Below, piece by piece: positions 8,997 through 20,089 of a DNA stretch of 64,000 nt (positions within the stretch are counted from its first letter, which is position 1; each line of letters opens with the position of its first letter). A model generated the notes under the pieces. The model did no database searches. It was not told the origin of the DNA and saw only the letters and a list, made by a program, of their open reading frames with translations. The position numbers and the translations under genes are program-made. Location of the stretch: NCBI GenBank assembly GCA_963932145.1, contig OZ010573.1, positions 23,794,765 to 23,858,764 of the forward strand, given 5' to 3'. This stretch comes from Acanthosepion lycidas (taxonomy: Eukaryota; Mollusca; Cephalopoda; Sepiida; Sepiidae).

Positions 8997-10609
8997 ATAC
9001 TATTTTGGATGATCATATTAAATTTAAAAAGTTAACCACCTCCCAATTTAAAAACCATATCAATAACATTATTACTGCTAACAATGCTGAAACAGGATCT
9101 TATAAACTTCAAAAGGTGACTGCCAACCTGGTTAAATTTATGGAAATATAGAAATCCATAAAAAAGATCATCCCCTCTGACCTTTCATTTCACAAATACC
9201 TTTAAAAAACACTTAAATTAATTATAGTCTCCCTCCTTCCCAAGTAAATATTGTATTAACTCCACAAATGAATTTATACAAATTCTTCATTCTGTAAAAC
9301 CAAACAACCAAATAATCACATCTTTGAATGTACAAAATTTATTTACTAATGTCCCCGTCCATGAAACAATTGACATCATTATCCATGATGTATACAATCA
9401 CACTTCTCACCTACCCATTAATATTAAACCCACTATTTAAAAAAAAAATTATTATTAGCATGTACCCCTCAAGTACCTTTTCATGCCCGCCTAGGCAATA
9501 TTTATACTCAGATGATATGGCGATGGGATATCCTTTAAGCCTCGTTTTGTCTAATTATTATATGGCACATTTAGAAAATAAAATACTTAATGACACTAAT
9601 AAACCCCCAATATATGTAAGATACATAGCTGATATTTTCATTTTAGCTAAAAATATTGATTAAATTACACAACATAAAAACAAATTTGAAAGTCACTCCG
9701 TTCTCAAATTTACACAAGAACTTGATAATAAAATTCCATTCCTTGATGTATTTATTTATTCCAGCACACATAAATTTACTACTTCCTTATATAGGAAACC
9801 CAATAGTATTAACTTATGTCTTCTTAATTATAAGAGTGAATGTCCCCAATGATATAAGTTAGCTGTCATAAAAAATTAATCCAATGCACACAAATGATAT
9901 CTTCTTCCAAAACCTCCTATAAAGAATTACATAACACTAAACATACATTTTTTAATAATGGATTCCCTAATTCTGTAATTGATCAACAAATTAATATGTA
10001 TCTCAATAAACTTAATAATACCTCTAACAAAATTGATAATATTAATAATAATAGTGTATGTCAAAATAAACATAATACTATTAACTTATACTATTGTAAC
10101 CAAATGCATAATAATTACAAGCATGATGAAACAATACCCCAAAACATAATAGGTAGAAATATTAAATCTATTAATAATAATAAACAAGTTAAGCTCAGCA
10201 TATATTATAAAAAATTTAAAACAATTGACTTCATAGTCTCTAATAGCACTACAACCACAACTAAATCCTTGACAAAAAACCCAATGTAATGGATCAATTT
10301 ACATGCCTATTCAGAGATTGTATCTTTGATACTAATAATAAACACACTACATATATTGCTTTTACTACAACCACGCTCACCTGTAGACTTACCTGTCACC
10401 TTTTTGATTTTAGTTCTGTTAATTTCTTAGAAAAACATAGCCATGTACATAATATTAGACAGATATTAGTTGATAACACAATAATACTCACACATACACA
10501 CAGTAAAAAGAACCTTCAGATATTGGAGGCTATCTACATTAAAACAAAGCAACCTACGCCCAACAAAATTACATTTCAAACTAGTCACAACGCATTACAT
10601 TGCATCTAG
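8997..10609 (+). pseudogene. Penelope-like element: RT core plus GIY-YIG endonuclease, decayed
   Basis: Conserved blocks occur in order across shifting frames: finger region ILDDHIKFKKLTTSQF (about 9000); 'KQPNNHI' and a 'TNVPVHETIDI'-like region (9300-9390); 'AMGYPLSLVLSNYYMAHLEN' (9515-9580); the palm motif VRYIADIFILAKNID (9617-9660, where D is expected before the second D); 'KIPFLDVFIYSST' and SLYRKPNSINL (9730-9815); 'NNGFPNSVIDQQI' (9955-9995). A GIY-YIG-like domain follows at 10289-10606: YIAFTTTTLTCRLTCH, with the glycine of YIG changed to alanine, and LQILEAIYIKTKQPTPN. The RT-then-GIY-YIG order defines Penelope-like elements. The 5' part of the gene is missing. Confidence 0.85.
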
Positions 10610-10880
10610 ACATATGGTTCTGTTTTTAACATTTCAGTCTCTCACGTGGTATGACGTCATATAACCGCATCATGAATTTAAAACCTGTGTCTGTTATTCT
10701 GCGACCATTATCGTTGCATAACAATCTTCTATGTCAACATAACAGAATATCATCTTTAATGGCGAATATTTTTGTTTAAATGTTTGTATTACCACTCTGA
10801 AGATGGCTCATATGAGCCAAAAGCTTAGATCAAAGAACAGTATAATAAAAAATATCCAAAAGTTGGACAATTTTTATCTT
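10610..10880 (+). mobile_element. Penelope-like element 3' region with hammerhead-like motif
   Basis: Directly after the GIY-YIG stop there is a non-coding 3' region. It contains CTGAAGA (10797-10803) and then the perfect palindrome GGCTCATATGAGCC (10805-10818) followed by AAAAGC. A hammerhead would need GAAA after the hairpin; here it is AAAA, consistent with one G-to-A change in a decayed copy. The segment fades into ordinary AT-rich sequence after 10880. Confidence 0.5.
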
Positions 10881-10979
10881 TATTTTCGCCCGAAATTAAA
10901 GCAACCATACAAAGTTTAGAAAGGCTCATGATCAAACACAATAGACATTCATTGTCTGTTATATTTAACAATATATGTT

Positions 10980-11013
<34 letters not shown>

Positions 11014-11039
11014 AATATCTATATAGTTATTTACTTTGG

Positions 11040-11640
11040 TTTTCAGTACAAAATCACAGTAGTGGTGAACCTAGTTAGAATCAAACTTTAATATACAGGT
11101 GAAATGTTTTTTTAAGCTGTGTTTGGTAACCACTGTGCTACAGTAGATATCCATACATATACAGGTGTTGGGGCGGGCACACATGCTTGTAAATAAAAGG
11201 TGGCATCCACATTCTATCATTTCACCTCTCCTTAAAGACAATAAGAAAAATGAAAGGGTATCCCTAAAAGACGAGGAAGAAGATTGGTTGGAATGCAGCA
11301 CAGAAGAAATAATAAGTGATTCCACCTCACAGGTTAAATTGTCTGCAATAATCTGGAGAAGAAGGAATGTGGAGATCACAATGGTTGCTTGCATTGCCCG
11401 CCCATGACAACCACGCCTTATCTTTTCTTTTTTACACTAATCTAGGTTGGCACGCAATGATTATCCCTCATTTTCTTCTCAGTTTCGTCCCTTTCTCCTT
11501 CTTTCCACAGGGCAAAATCCCTGGGCCCTTGTCTACCATTATTCTTTGACAGTATTTAGCAGGAGATGCCTCTCCATTCACAGTGTTATGATTACCGATA
11601 CAATTAATGGGTGATCATCTTCAGTGAATAACCGGGTTTT
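11040..11640. other. Unassigned single-copy-looking stretch
   Basis: No element was recognised. An 80-codon plus-strand frame (11165-11407) and a 107-codon minus-strand frame (11394-11071) overlap in moderately GC-balanced sequence. The plus frame contains DEEEDWLECSTEEIISD, an acidic stretch, but lacks family signatures and clear splice borders. I would not call it a gene. Confidence 0.25.
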
Positions 11641-12775
11641 ATGCTTTCTTTGGCTTGAATATTCTTTCATTTTATTAGACATGAGTTTTTTCTTTTCTTT
11701 AAAAAAATTTTTTTCATCTCTTAAATGTCCAGTAAACCTTTCTGCTATTAAAACTTAGAAGAAAAAAAAACAGCCAATAAAATAATGTTTTCTTCTTTTC
11801 TGTAAAAAATCTCTGAAGATAGAGGAAGGATGACATAAAAATGAGATACAAGCTGATAAAATGTTCTTTAGCCTTCTTAAATCACAGACAGGACAATTTT
11901 GATTAAAGGGAATTGTATAAAAGAAAAAATTGTCTTTAAGGGCAGTGGATAGGAAATCCTTTCAAAAAAATCTTGAGAATTGGTTGGATTTATAAAAAAA
12001 AAAAATAATAAAATGTACTTTTTTGTCTTTTTTTCTTTAATGTTTGTTTTTCAAGTTGTATAGATCAGAAGAAAAAAAACATTCATGAGCCAGGATTAAA
12101 CACAAATAAATATAGAGTCTGTTATTTACAACTGATGGACTTAGCAGGATGAAAAGGGAATATATTAAATATATGTAAAAAAAAAAAAAAAAAAAGGTTG
12201 ATTTCTAGTGTTCAGACAAGATAAAATGAATCAAAGACCCCCTCCAAATAAATAAAGTTAATTAAAAACATAAATATATTCTTCTTTACAGATTGTGAGA
12301 TGCTTAGAGCAGAGAGACACAAATCTAAAGTTAACTTGCATTCCCTTCTTCAATTTCCATGACATAGTACAGCCAACAAGAAAGGCGGGAATGATCAATG
12401 TATTTGAGAAAAATTTAGGAAAAGGGAGTTGATGTTTGGGGCAGAAAAATGGAAACAAAATCAATAATACGTGACACAAAGAAATCTAATCTAACTTTGT
12501 GGCATCTCTTTTCTTCCTATATATATATATATATATATGTAAAATGAATTTTTATTTATTAATCCAACATATTTATTTATATCACTTTAAATCTATGTGT
12601 GTATGTGTATATATTTAACTTAAACACTATTTTTATTGGATACCCATATTTGAATAGACACTCCATTTATTTTAAACAGTTTAATGTTTAAAGTGATATA
12701 TATATCTATCCATGTAAAATGAGAATGAATAGAATCCAATTCCAACATTCATAAGATTCAATTTAAAAGATGGCT

Positions 12776-12778
<3 letters not shown>
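11641..12778. other. AT-rich sequence without recognisable features
   Basis: Only A-rich and T-rich runs are seen (for example 12178-12196) plus a short TA tract at 12520-12538. A 73-codon minus frame (12479-12258) has no family signature. Confidence 0.5.

Positions 12779-12817
<39 letters not shown>
12779..12817. repeat. (TA)n microsatellite
   Basis: About 19 TA units, adjoining the Penelope-like fragment that follows. Confidence 0.95.
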
Positions 12818-12824
<7 letters not shown>

Positions 12825-12849
12825 GTGTATTTGGGCAGCAATCCCTCTT

Positions 12850-13420
12850 TTATACAAGTTTCATTAAAGACAACTGACAAGGTACTGCCATTAAGCATTT
12901 TTATTTAATATTTCTTGTGTTTGTATAAGGATTTTCTTTTCAAGACATAAAGTCTTCAAAAACTGTCCAAATGTTCTGCATATCTGAGCATTTTTTGGTT
13001 ATTCTGTTAGCTATTATCAAGGATACTTTTTATTTTTTTTATTTTTAACTGAATATGGAAAGTTGTTTTTTATGTTTCTAGAGTGATGGGAATGTTTTAT
13101 TATTTTTCCAAACACAGTCAGCACATTGTGGCCATGTTCATAGTTGATGTTATTGAATGTTGGCTTTTTTATTTTATTATTATTACTGTTTCCATTATTT
13201 TTGGCCTTTTTTTAATATGTGGATGAGGCTATTATACTTGTATTTTCTACAAGTATGTTATGGATGAGTTTTGGCAGATTTCTGTGCAGGCTTAAATTTC
13301 TAAAACTATGGTCAGAGAGGTGCAATGTGAGTCTTCTTGATAGGCATGTAGTAGCATGTCCAATATAATTATTCATGAATTTGGTTTGTTCCTTAAAAGA
13401 CATGTGAATTCATAAATAAT
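12850..13420 (-). pseudogene. Penelope-like element 3' fragment with GIY-YIG domain
   Basis: On the minus strand a 63-codon frame (13403-13212) reads NNYIGHATTCLSRRLTLHLS and later NILVENTSIIASSTY, the YIG...R core of a GIY-YIG endonuclease as found in Penelope-like elements. It is followed by a long 3' region ending near 12850 with a 'TTAATGAAACTTGTATA'-type phrase that recurs at 45575. The reverse transcriptase part is absent, so this is a 5'-truncated copy. Confidence 0.75.
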
Positions 13421-13679
13421 ATTGGTTCTCTGTAATTTGGATCTTGCAGGTGAGTTTTTGTTATTGATGTTAAGGTTAGATGATTTTCATTTTTTTATAG
13501 TAGATAATTTAATTTTCTTGTTCTGGTCGACTGGAGTTGTGTATTTCTTTAATGTTTCTAAGAGAAAATTCATCTTGCTTATAGTTAACAGTTATATATA
13601 TATACCACCAAATTAGACTAGTTCTTTCTAAAGTAACTAATAGCAACACTGAACATATAGATAAAACAATAGCATTAAC

Positions 13680-13681
<2 letters not shown>

Positions 13682-13734
<53 letters not shown>

Positions 13735-13905
13735 ATCCACATACAGAGTGTTTCACTGTATGACACTGTGGCTAGACATCCAATCACTTTAGGCTGGGAC
13801 TGAAACCTGACCGATTTCATATCAGTTAGAGATTCTAACCCCTAGGTCATTGACACCCAGTGGCCTGGTCTCAAGGGTACCAGATTAAAGAGGTTGGACT
13901 GTATT
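13682..13905 (-). mobile_element. tRNA-derived SINE with (TA)n tail
   Basis: Minus-strand order: a leader (13905-13860) shared with 7990-8035; a tRNA-like head with A box TGACCTAGGGG and B box GGTTTCAGTCC (13850-13795); a short body; and a (TA)n tract of about 25 units (13682-13731) as the 3' end. The spacing of the boxes fits a Pol III promoter. The order head, body, TA tail is the same as in the SINE at 4070-4345. Confidence 0.65.
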
Positions 13906-14339
13906 GAGAGGAAGGAGGGAAACAAAATGAAAAACAGCATTATTATCTTTTAAAAACGCTGTAAACCATTATTAATTTTTAACTAGTATTTATTTTCTCT
14001 TAACATTTTTGCTACTGTGAACATACTTATACATCTTTACCTGCTGTTGACGTATATATACATTTTCAAGACACACTAAAATGTTGGTCCTCAGCATTTA
14101 TGTTATAGATTAAGTAGCAGTTAGTGTTACTTTACTTAGCCAATGTAGACATGTAATAGCATACAATATCATCTGTTTTGTATACTTTTATCATATTGTA
14201 TTTTAGGGCTGTCATTTTACTTAGCCTGTACTGGAGAGTATTCAGTCAAAATCAAAATGTTGGTGCCCACGAGAAATCACCATAAGTGTCTTTATAGTCA
14301 TTTATTTCTAGTAAATGAAATTTTCCTATTTTCCCCTGC

Positions 14340-14720
14340 AAACAGGCCAGTACAGCCAGGCAACAATGCAGTAGGGAAAAGCATTAAAGTTTTTCATGGG
14401 CTAATCAGATCAAGACTTTCATATGAAAGTCATGCATGGCACAAAACCCGTTCAGAAATATATAAACTGTCAGCTGTATACAACCACTTCCTGAAATCAA
14501 TGGTGAAAAAAAGGCCTTGAGCAAGTAAAGATTGAGGTTCTCCTTTGAACATTGTGGACTGGCACTACAGAATCACAAACTTCATTGTATAAATCTTCAC
14601 TGATGACAATAAGTATCTTTAATTGCTCAGCTTGTTTCTGGTCAAAGAAAATTACAAAATTTCACTAATGGCTCACCAAAACTTGACAGGAAATTGGATT
14701 GAATTTTTTGTTTTCTTTAT
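14340..14720 (+). pseudogene. LINE C-terminal fragment (second RTE-like family)
   Basis: A frame at 14380-14517 reads IKVFHGLIRSRLSYESHAW and EIYKLSAVYNHFLKSMVKK, which resembles the region after the RT domain in RTE-like LINEs ('R..Y....W......l..v...flr.m'). It then continues in another frame with 'DWHYRITN' and 'NISLMAHQNL'. A short related fragment is at 34678-34760. Confidence 0.55.
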
Positions 14721-15169
14721 AATTACTAATTTTTCCAATATTAATATTAATAACTAACAGCTGGTTGATCAGAAAAAGTGTTCAATTAGAATGGAGCAAA
14801 ACCAGCATCATGTTTAGATGTAACAGAGTCTATCTTCTTCAATTACCTTAAAGACCTTTCATTAAAAAAACATTATAAATCAAAGGCAGTTACTGATATA
14901 ACAGAAGGAGTCTGTATTTATTCAATCAAAGTTAGCTGAGGACATGAAGGGGTAAGAAACCAATAAAAATCACCATTTTTCGCTATTTACGCAGGTTTTC
15001 ATTATATGGGTGGACTCAATTATCAAGTTAAATGACTGTTAAACAATCAACTTATTGTTGGCTATAATTGAGTAAAGTTTGTATTAGATTGCTTGAAAAT
15101 TGAGGGAGTTTTTAGTTTAAAATTTGTGTTGAAATTGATTTTTGTTTTTCACGGTTTTTTGCTAAATGC

Positions 15170-15432
15170 AGTGGTGTAGAAATAAAAATGAGGAATCGTT
15201 TAGCTCATAAATGTGTAACCTACATACTGAGTTTGAACGAAATCAGAAGAAAAAAGTTGAATTTATTGATTATTGATTTTTTAAAAATTATCAATTTTTT
15301 TTTTTTTTGCTAGGAACTTATCTCTTACAAGGTACAATGTATGTGCCAAGTTTAGTGAAAATCGGTTGGATGGATCTTGAGTGAAAAAGTATCACACAGA
15401 CAGACATCCTCTGTTTTATATATATAGATGAT
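15170..15432 (+). mobile_element. 3' end of an RTE-type non-autonomous element
   Basis: The ending 'gtgaaaatcggttggatgg', then 'agtatcacacagacagacat', then a TTTTATATATATAGATG terminus, is the classic 3' end of RTE-related short elements in invertebrates. Elements with similar ends are at 22139-22425 and 49058-49735. The 5' boundary is not clear. Confidence 0.6.
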
Positions 15433-15719
15433 GATTATGTTCTTGAAAAATAAATTTTTTTATTCCAAATGAGCCAACACAGCCAGGCAAACATGCTCTA
15501 CCAATACAGCAGTGAAAGTGTGAAGTAGTATTTATTTCTTATTAATGTTAGTTACTTATCATCATAACAATGGAAGCTCTGTGAAAATCAAACTCACATC
15601 CATTTTGTCTTGAAAGTTTTTTTTTGCCTAACAGCGATTTCAGCACTTGAACTACAAAAACAGAAAACCAATTCAAATGATATAAACACAAAAATTGCTT
15701 ACTCAATGCCATATTTCAT

Positions 15720-15830
15720 GTTCTTCTTTTATCTGCCATGTCCATTCATGGCTCTTCACAACTTCCTATCCCTTGTCCCTTTACTATCCCTCCCAACCCC
15801 TGTTCTTCCATCTATTTACAAATGTTCATT
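15720..15830 (-). mobile_element. RTE-like LINE 3' end, short fragment
   Basis: The segment 'tgccatgtccattcatggctc' and the following 'acaacttcctatccc...cccctgttcttccatc' match, in the same orientation, the 3' ends at 5840-5950 and 6630-6740. About 110 bp only. Confidence 0.6.
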
Positions 15831-15884
15831 AGTTTGATATTATTGATTTACACTAATTCTATTAGTAACAGCAGTATCATTATT

Positions 15885-16035
15885 TTCTTTTAATCATTTC
15901 ACCCCAAGCAAGGTAATAATGCCACTAAGGCATGTTATCAAGAGTGAAAGAAGACTTTGTTGAAGAGAAAGAACAGAATACAGAAAGAGAGAAGATGGCT
16001 ACTGATGTTGCATTTAAATTTTTGAAGAACATAGA
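15885..16035 (-). mobile_element. 3' tail fragment of the YADD-type LINE
   Basis: It begins 'aatcatttcaccccaagcaa' and continues to 'gttgcatttaaatttttgaa', matching the minus-strand 3' ends at 50715-50830, 35440-35590 and 55180-55330. No useful coding remains. Confidence 0.65.
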
Positions 16036-16059
16036 AGTGATTTTTTTTTTTTTTTTTTA

Positions 16060-16350
16060 TGAGGTATTATGATTACTTACTTTATTTATATTATTTGGAC
16101 TGTTATCCTCATCTTCATTGCTATATTCACAATGCTTCAGCCATTGTATGCACTGGCCTACTTCAGATGATTGGAATTTCAAAATTTATGTTGTCCACTG
16201 TTCTAGTTCTACATGCCATTCCACTTTCAGATATCTCAGTTATTTCCCTTTAATTTAACTCTCAAAGATTTTGGTTCACCAACACTGTATTGAACTCACA
16301 ATCTACTCACTGGATCAAATCAACAACTTTATCCACTGGGCTATGTGTCC
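16060..16350 (-). mobile_element. tRNA-headed short element with hammerhead-like tail, full-length copy
   Basis: On the minus strand the order is a tRNA-like head (16345-16255: A box TAGCCCAGTGG, B box GAGTTCAATAC), a body containing GTAGAACTAGAACAGT (near 16210), and a tail (16190-16062) with the decayed CTGAAGT..GAAGC module and the ending 'gaggataacagtccaaataa'. The same three-part order, in plus orientation, is found at 19044-19341. About 290 bp in all. Confidence 0.65.
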
Positions 16351-16849
16351 TTGAGGATATCTGTGTACAAATTTTTGGGGCATGTAAACCTAATGTCTCA
16401 AAATAATTTTTTTACCAGTGCTCACATTGCAATTTTTCTGTTATTGTAGCAATTTTTACCAGAGCTTATATTGCAATTTTTTTGTTGTTATTCATTGCTT
16501 TTTTCTAGCACTCCTTATTACTGGCTCCCATATTGGATTCATTTCTGTGCTTGGTCAGCTCAGGAGATTTTTGTGGCCTAGCATATCTGGTGATTCCTTA
16601 AGTTTTTGTATTTTACAGTGATATTCTTTGTCTATTATTGTTATACCTGAACGTACCTATTCTATTATTAATAAACTCTCCCACACATAATAAGTAGTAG
16701 TAGTAGTAGCGGTCGCCAGTTGGGCTCAGTGGTGTTGAGTGAGTCAGTCAATGTCAACATTGAAGTATCAACCACACAACTAGATTGCTGCGTCATTAAC
16801 TCTTATTTCAAGTTCCTAATGTTTTGTACATTGGACCCTTATAGGACCG

Positions 16850-17545
16850 ACTTAGCAAAATACAAGCCTCCACTGTGAAAACTACTCTACAACAATTATT
16901 TCAACCTCATCCCTTTTCCCTCCATATGTGGTCAACTATGACTGATTTTTCTATTTCCCCTTGTGTTACTGCTTTACAATATTCTTGCAGTTTTACCTTA
17001 AGGAGGGGGGGCTACCTGTTTCTCTCTTATATTTGTTACCACAACTGCACGGGATGGCATACACACCATCCTTAGTTATGTTCTCCTCTATGGCGAGGGG
17101 TCTTAGTTGGAAGAAGTGTCTGTGAAGTGTTAAGCCAATTTTGAATGTTGTCCTGATGTTATATGGACCACAGATATTTTATATTTTCTCCTTTGCATAG
17201 GGAAAAAAGAATGAAGCTGTTTTCTGAGTATTTTTATCCTCTTTTAACCTGCTATCCCAGTTTGTCGGAGCTGCTGCCATGTACCTGGGGTAGTTGTTAC
17301 ATTGTAGGTTACTACTTATACTAATCATTTCTTGTTCATATATCTCTGGGTTGCCACTTAAGACTTTTGCTCGATGCTGTAAGCAGTGGACGATCGCCTT
17401 CTTTACACTGTATGGGTGGTGGGTGTCAAAGTTGAGGTATTGTCCAGTGAATGTAGGTTTGCAGTATACAGATGTCTTGAACCCATGTACATCCAGGAAG
17501 GTGAGTTTGTTGTTGTTTTCTCTCCCCATTGTGAACTGTATCGAT
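16850..17545 (-). pseudogene. Penelope-like RT C-terminus plus GIY-YIG, second family
   Basis: A 116-codon minus-strand frame (17529-17179) reads NNKLTFLDV, KTSVYCKPTFTGQYLNFDTH and HPYSVKKAIVHCLQHRAK, the thumb/connector region of Penelope-like reverse transcriptases. Downstream (17150-16860), in other frames, come 'YKRETG' (family YIGETGR), 'LQEYCKAV' and 'SVMVDHMW', a GIY-YIG endonuclease of the YIGETGR type. This family differs from the one at 8997-10609. The RT core is missing and the gene is frameshifted. Confidence 0.8.
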
Positions 17546-17699
17546 GATCTTTATGTTTTTTATGGCTTATCAACCTTTTGCAAGCTATTTAAATCCAGAA
17601 CATATTTTTGGATTGTAATGATTTTTTGAAGATAATAATGATTTTACGAGATAAGTCCTATAATTTAACCCATAGGTGGGAGATAAGCAGTGGATTCAT

Positions 17700-17920
17700 A
17701 CCTTTCCTAAAGTTATTTGCATGTAAGAGAATATAATAAACCCAACTGGAATTGGAACTTGACCCTCCATTTTCTCATTCTGAGACATTATCCATTACAC
17801 TACACATATCCACACTTACAACACTTGGTATTCTCAAGAGGTCGTCTATCTAGGTACAGTCCAGGCTTAACTTCGGTGATCGGATGAAAACCAGAGTTTA
17901 AATATGATATGGCCATAAAC
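17700..17920 (-). mobile_element. Chimeric SINE: 5S rRNA-derived head joined to tRNA-like unit
   Basis: On the minus strand positions 17920-17815 align along their length with a 5S rRNA: the start GTTTATGGCCATATCA, the internal promoter CGATCACCGAAGTTAAGC, and the end AATACCAAGTGTTGTAAG. Immediately after (17812-17744) comes a tRNA-like unit with A box 'tagtgtaatgg' and B box GGTCAAGTTCCAATTCC, then a short tail. The same 5S-then-tRNA order occurs at 52300-52489, so it is a real composite family. This copy is inserted into the LINE at 17925-18490. Confidence 0.8.
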
Positions 17921-17924
17921 CTGC

Positions 17925-18490
17925 AGGTGGCAGGAAAGCAAGAAACTGGAAAAGAGTTCCACAGGTGAGAAGTTTGAGAAAAGGAAACTTATGGTTACAT
18001 CTAGCTATTTCAACAGTAAAACAATGAGACCTAATTGCCAATCTAGTAGTACACTTAAATTCATGCAGTCGAGGTACCAAGGAGGAGAGCTCATTAAAAC
18101 AATTGTCATGAAAATATTTGTAGGGAAAACAGAGGAAAGCTATATCATGGTGGTGAGAAAGTAAATGATGTCAAGACACAAGATCAGGACTGGTAACATC
18201 ACAGACTCTTCTTTGGATTTTGTTGAGAATCTTGAGATATATAGTAGGAACACCAGACGAGATATGGCAGCAATATTCAATGCACAGATGAAAGGCAAAT
18301 TTATAAATGAGCAAGATAGATTCTGTTGAGAAAAATTGACTAGCATGAGACACGGTGAACCAACCATTCTTAGGAACTGACCTAACAATTGATTCAATAT
18401 AATCACTCCACTTTATGACAGTGGAAAACCTGAGACCAAAAAAGGTGCAATGAGTTGCTCTCCTGGAGGTTAGCATTAGCCAACCTAATG
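17925..18490 (-). pseudogene. LINE fragment (YADD-type), C-terminal region
   Basis: Two overlapping minus-strand frames cover the family's C-terminus: 'FFGLRFSTVIKWSDYIESI', 'ICALNIAAISRLV' (family IEYCCHIWSG), 'PRLHEFKCTTRLAIRSHCF' and 'LLTCGTLFQFL' (family TSHLWNSLP). It breaks off at 17940 where the 5S/tRNA SINE is inserted. The best comparison copy is at 55180-55920. Confidence 0.75.
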
Positions 18491-18544
18491 AAAGGCAAAA
18501 ATGGTTCTCATTGATGATGAATTTTTATGAGATGAAGTTCTATC

Positions 18545-18905
18545 AACTTTATGAATTTTTGACTAGTCTTTCTTTTATAATAATTTCTGTTGTTTTATTT
18601 ACACTACTATTACTAGTAGTAATATTAACTTTAATTTTTATTAAATGAAACATTGTCAACCATTATTTATTTTTGATAGCATTTCTTTAATCTTAATTTC
18701 AGTTGATTTATTTACTTGTAGTAGTAATATTATCACAAATTTTTATTAGATAAAACATTGTGAACCATCATTAATTTTTGACCAGTATTTCTTTCATCTT
18801 AGTTCAAATTGCTTTATTTTCACTAGTATTATTAGTAGTAATATTATCTTAAATTTTTTATTAGATGAAGCATAGCCAGCCATTATTAATTTTTGTCTAT
18901 ATGTC
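18545..18905. repeat. Tandem repeat, about 3 units of 105-116 bp
   Basis: The word ATTTTTGA(C/T)..GT recurs at about 18554, 18669, 18774 and 18890, each followed by a 'TCTTAATTTCAG'-like stretch, 'TAGTAGTAATATTA' and 'GAAACATTGTgAACCAT'. More of the unit resumes at 19345 after the element at 18927-19341, showing that this element was inserted into the array. Confidence 0.8.
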
Positions 18906-18926
18906 TGAGATAAGGTATTATGTACG

Positions 18927-19341
18927 CTATTTACATTATTCGGACTATTGTCCTCATCTTTGTCACCATATTTATTACAACGTTTCGGCCATTGTACACT
19001 CCAGCCTTCTTCAGGTGGTTGGAATGTCGAACTGAACGTCAAGGATACATGGCACAGTGGATAAAAGCGTTGGTTAGATCCAGTGACATGGACCCAAAGA
19101 GTGTGAGTTCAATACCTGATTAAAAAAGTGGAGAACTTACAGAGGGGAATTAACAGGAGATAACTGATAATTGACATCCATTAGAACATTGCATGTGGAA
19201 CTAGAACAGTCTACCCCAGTGAGCGAAATAATGGGTTCAATTCGACATTCCAACCACCTGAAGAAGGCCGGAGCATACAATGGACGAAACATTGTAATAT
19301 GGCGGCAAAGATGAGGACAATAGTCCGAATAATGTAAATAG
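18927..19341 (+). mobile_element. tRNA-headed element flanked by an inverted copy of its own tail
   Basis: Plus-strand order: inverted tail (18927-19037); tRNA-like head (19044-19130, A box TGGCACAGTGG, B box GAGTTCAATACC); body (19140-19235, with GTGGAACTAGAACAGTCTAC); tail (19236-19341). The two tails are about 105-110 bp inverted copies with few differences. The tail carries CTGAAGA (19259-19265), a hairpin region, and GAAACATTGTA (19287-19297). Penelope-like elements often carry an inverted 5' copy; here the same arrangement is on a Pol III-type element. Confidence 0.75.
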
Positions 19342-19709
19342 TGTATTAATTCTTTTTACCAATATTTCTTTCATTTTAATTTTAGTTCCTGTTAGTAAAA
19401 AGTGCCAAACGGAAATAAAGAATCTGCTTTCAGCAACACTTGAACTGAGTCATCGCAATGAAAAGCAACTAAAATTCAGATAAAAGAAGAATGAGATAAA
19501 AAATTAATGACATTCTTTAGAACAATGTGGATCTAAGCAAACACTGTAAAACGATGATGACTATAAATCAATACATCCTCAAAAAAATAATCAATAAATA
19601 TTAAAGAATTGAATTTTCAAAAATGGAACAAAGTATTTTTGGAATTAATAAAAATATATGTATTGTCTTTAAAAATCCTTGAAAAGCGCCTGAGTAATTT
19701 AACTTACAG

Positions 19710-20085
19710 GGTTATTTTGCATTTCATCTCATTGTTTGTTTAATGGCATGCCAACACCTCATGGGTCATTTAATGCCAAAATTCAATTTTCTTGGGAGCT
19801 TGAATAATGTTTTTTTTATACAAAAATCTATCACTGGTAATATTTTTTCTTCCAAAAATCTATTGCTGTTAATATTTTTTTTTACTATGAAAATGTACTT
19901 TTGTACTTTCAGTTTATTGGCTCCAGTTTGGTGATTCACTATTTGCCCATAGTTGGGACCTTAGTAGGTGCTACCACACAGGTTCAGGATGAACAACAGC
20001 AATTAAGAGGCGGTTTCACACTTCCCAAACCCTCCTTTTGCTGCCAGATGTAGTTTATTGTCATAACCAGGACAGTCATCTCATT
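19710..20085 (+). repeat. VNTR-bearing repeat family, short-array copy
   Basis: Parts in order: 'ttgtttaatggcatgccaac' start; two diverged units of the internal minisatellite ('tacaaaaatctatcactggt'); then a constant part with 'ttcactatttgcccatagtt' and 'cagcaattaagaggcggttt', and one 'gtagtttattgtcataacca' unit. Copies at 21025-22065 and 62245-62575 share this order but differ in array length. Confidence 0.75.
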
Positions 20086-20089
20086 GGAA

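Noticed and set aside
11071-11407. Overlapping 107- and 80-codon frames
   Set aside because: No family signature, no splice borders that fit, and both strands are open at once. Kept only as an unassigned stretch.
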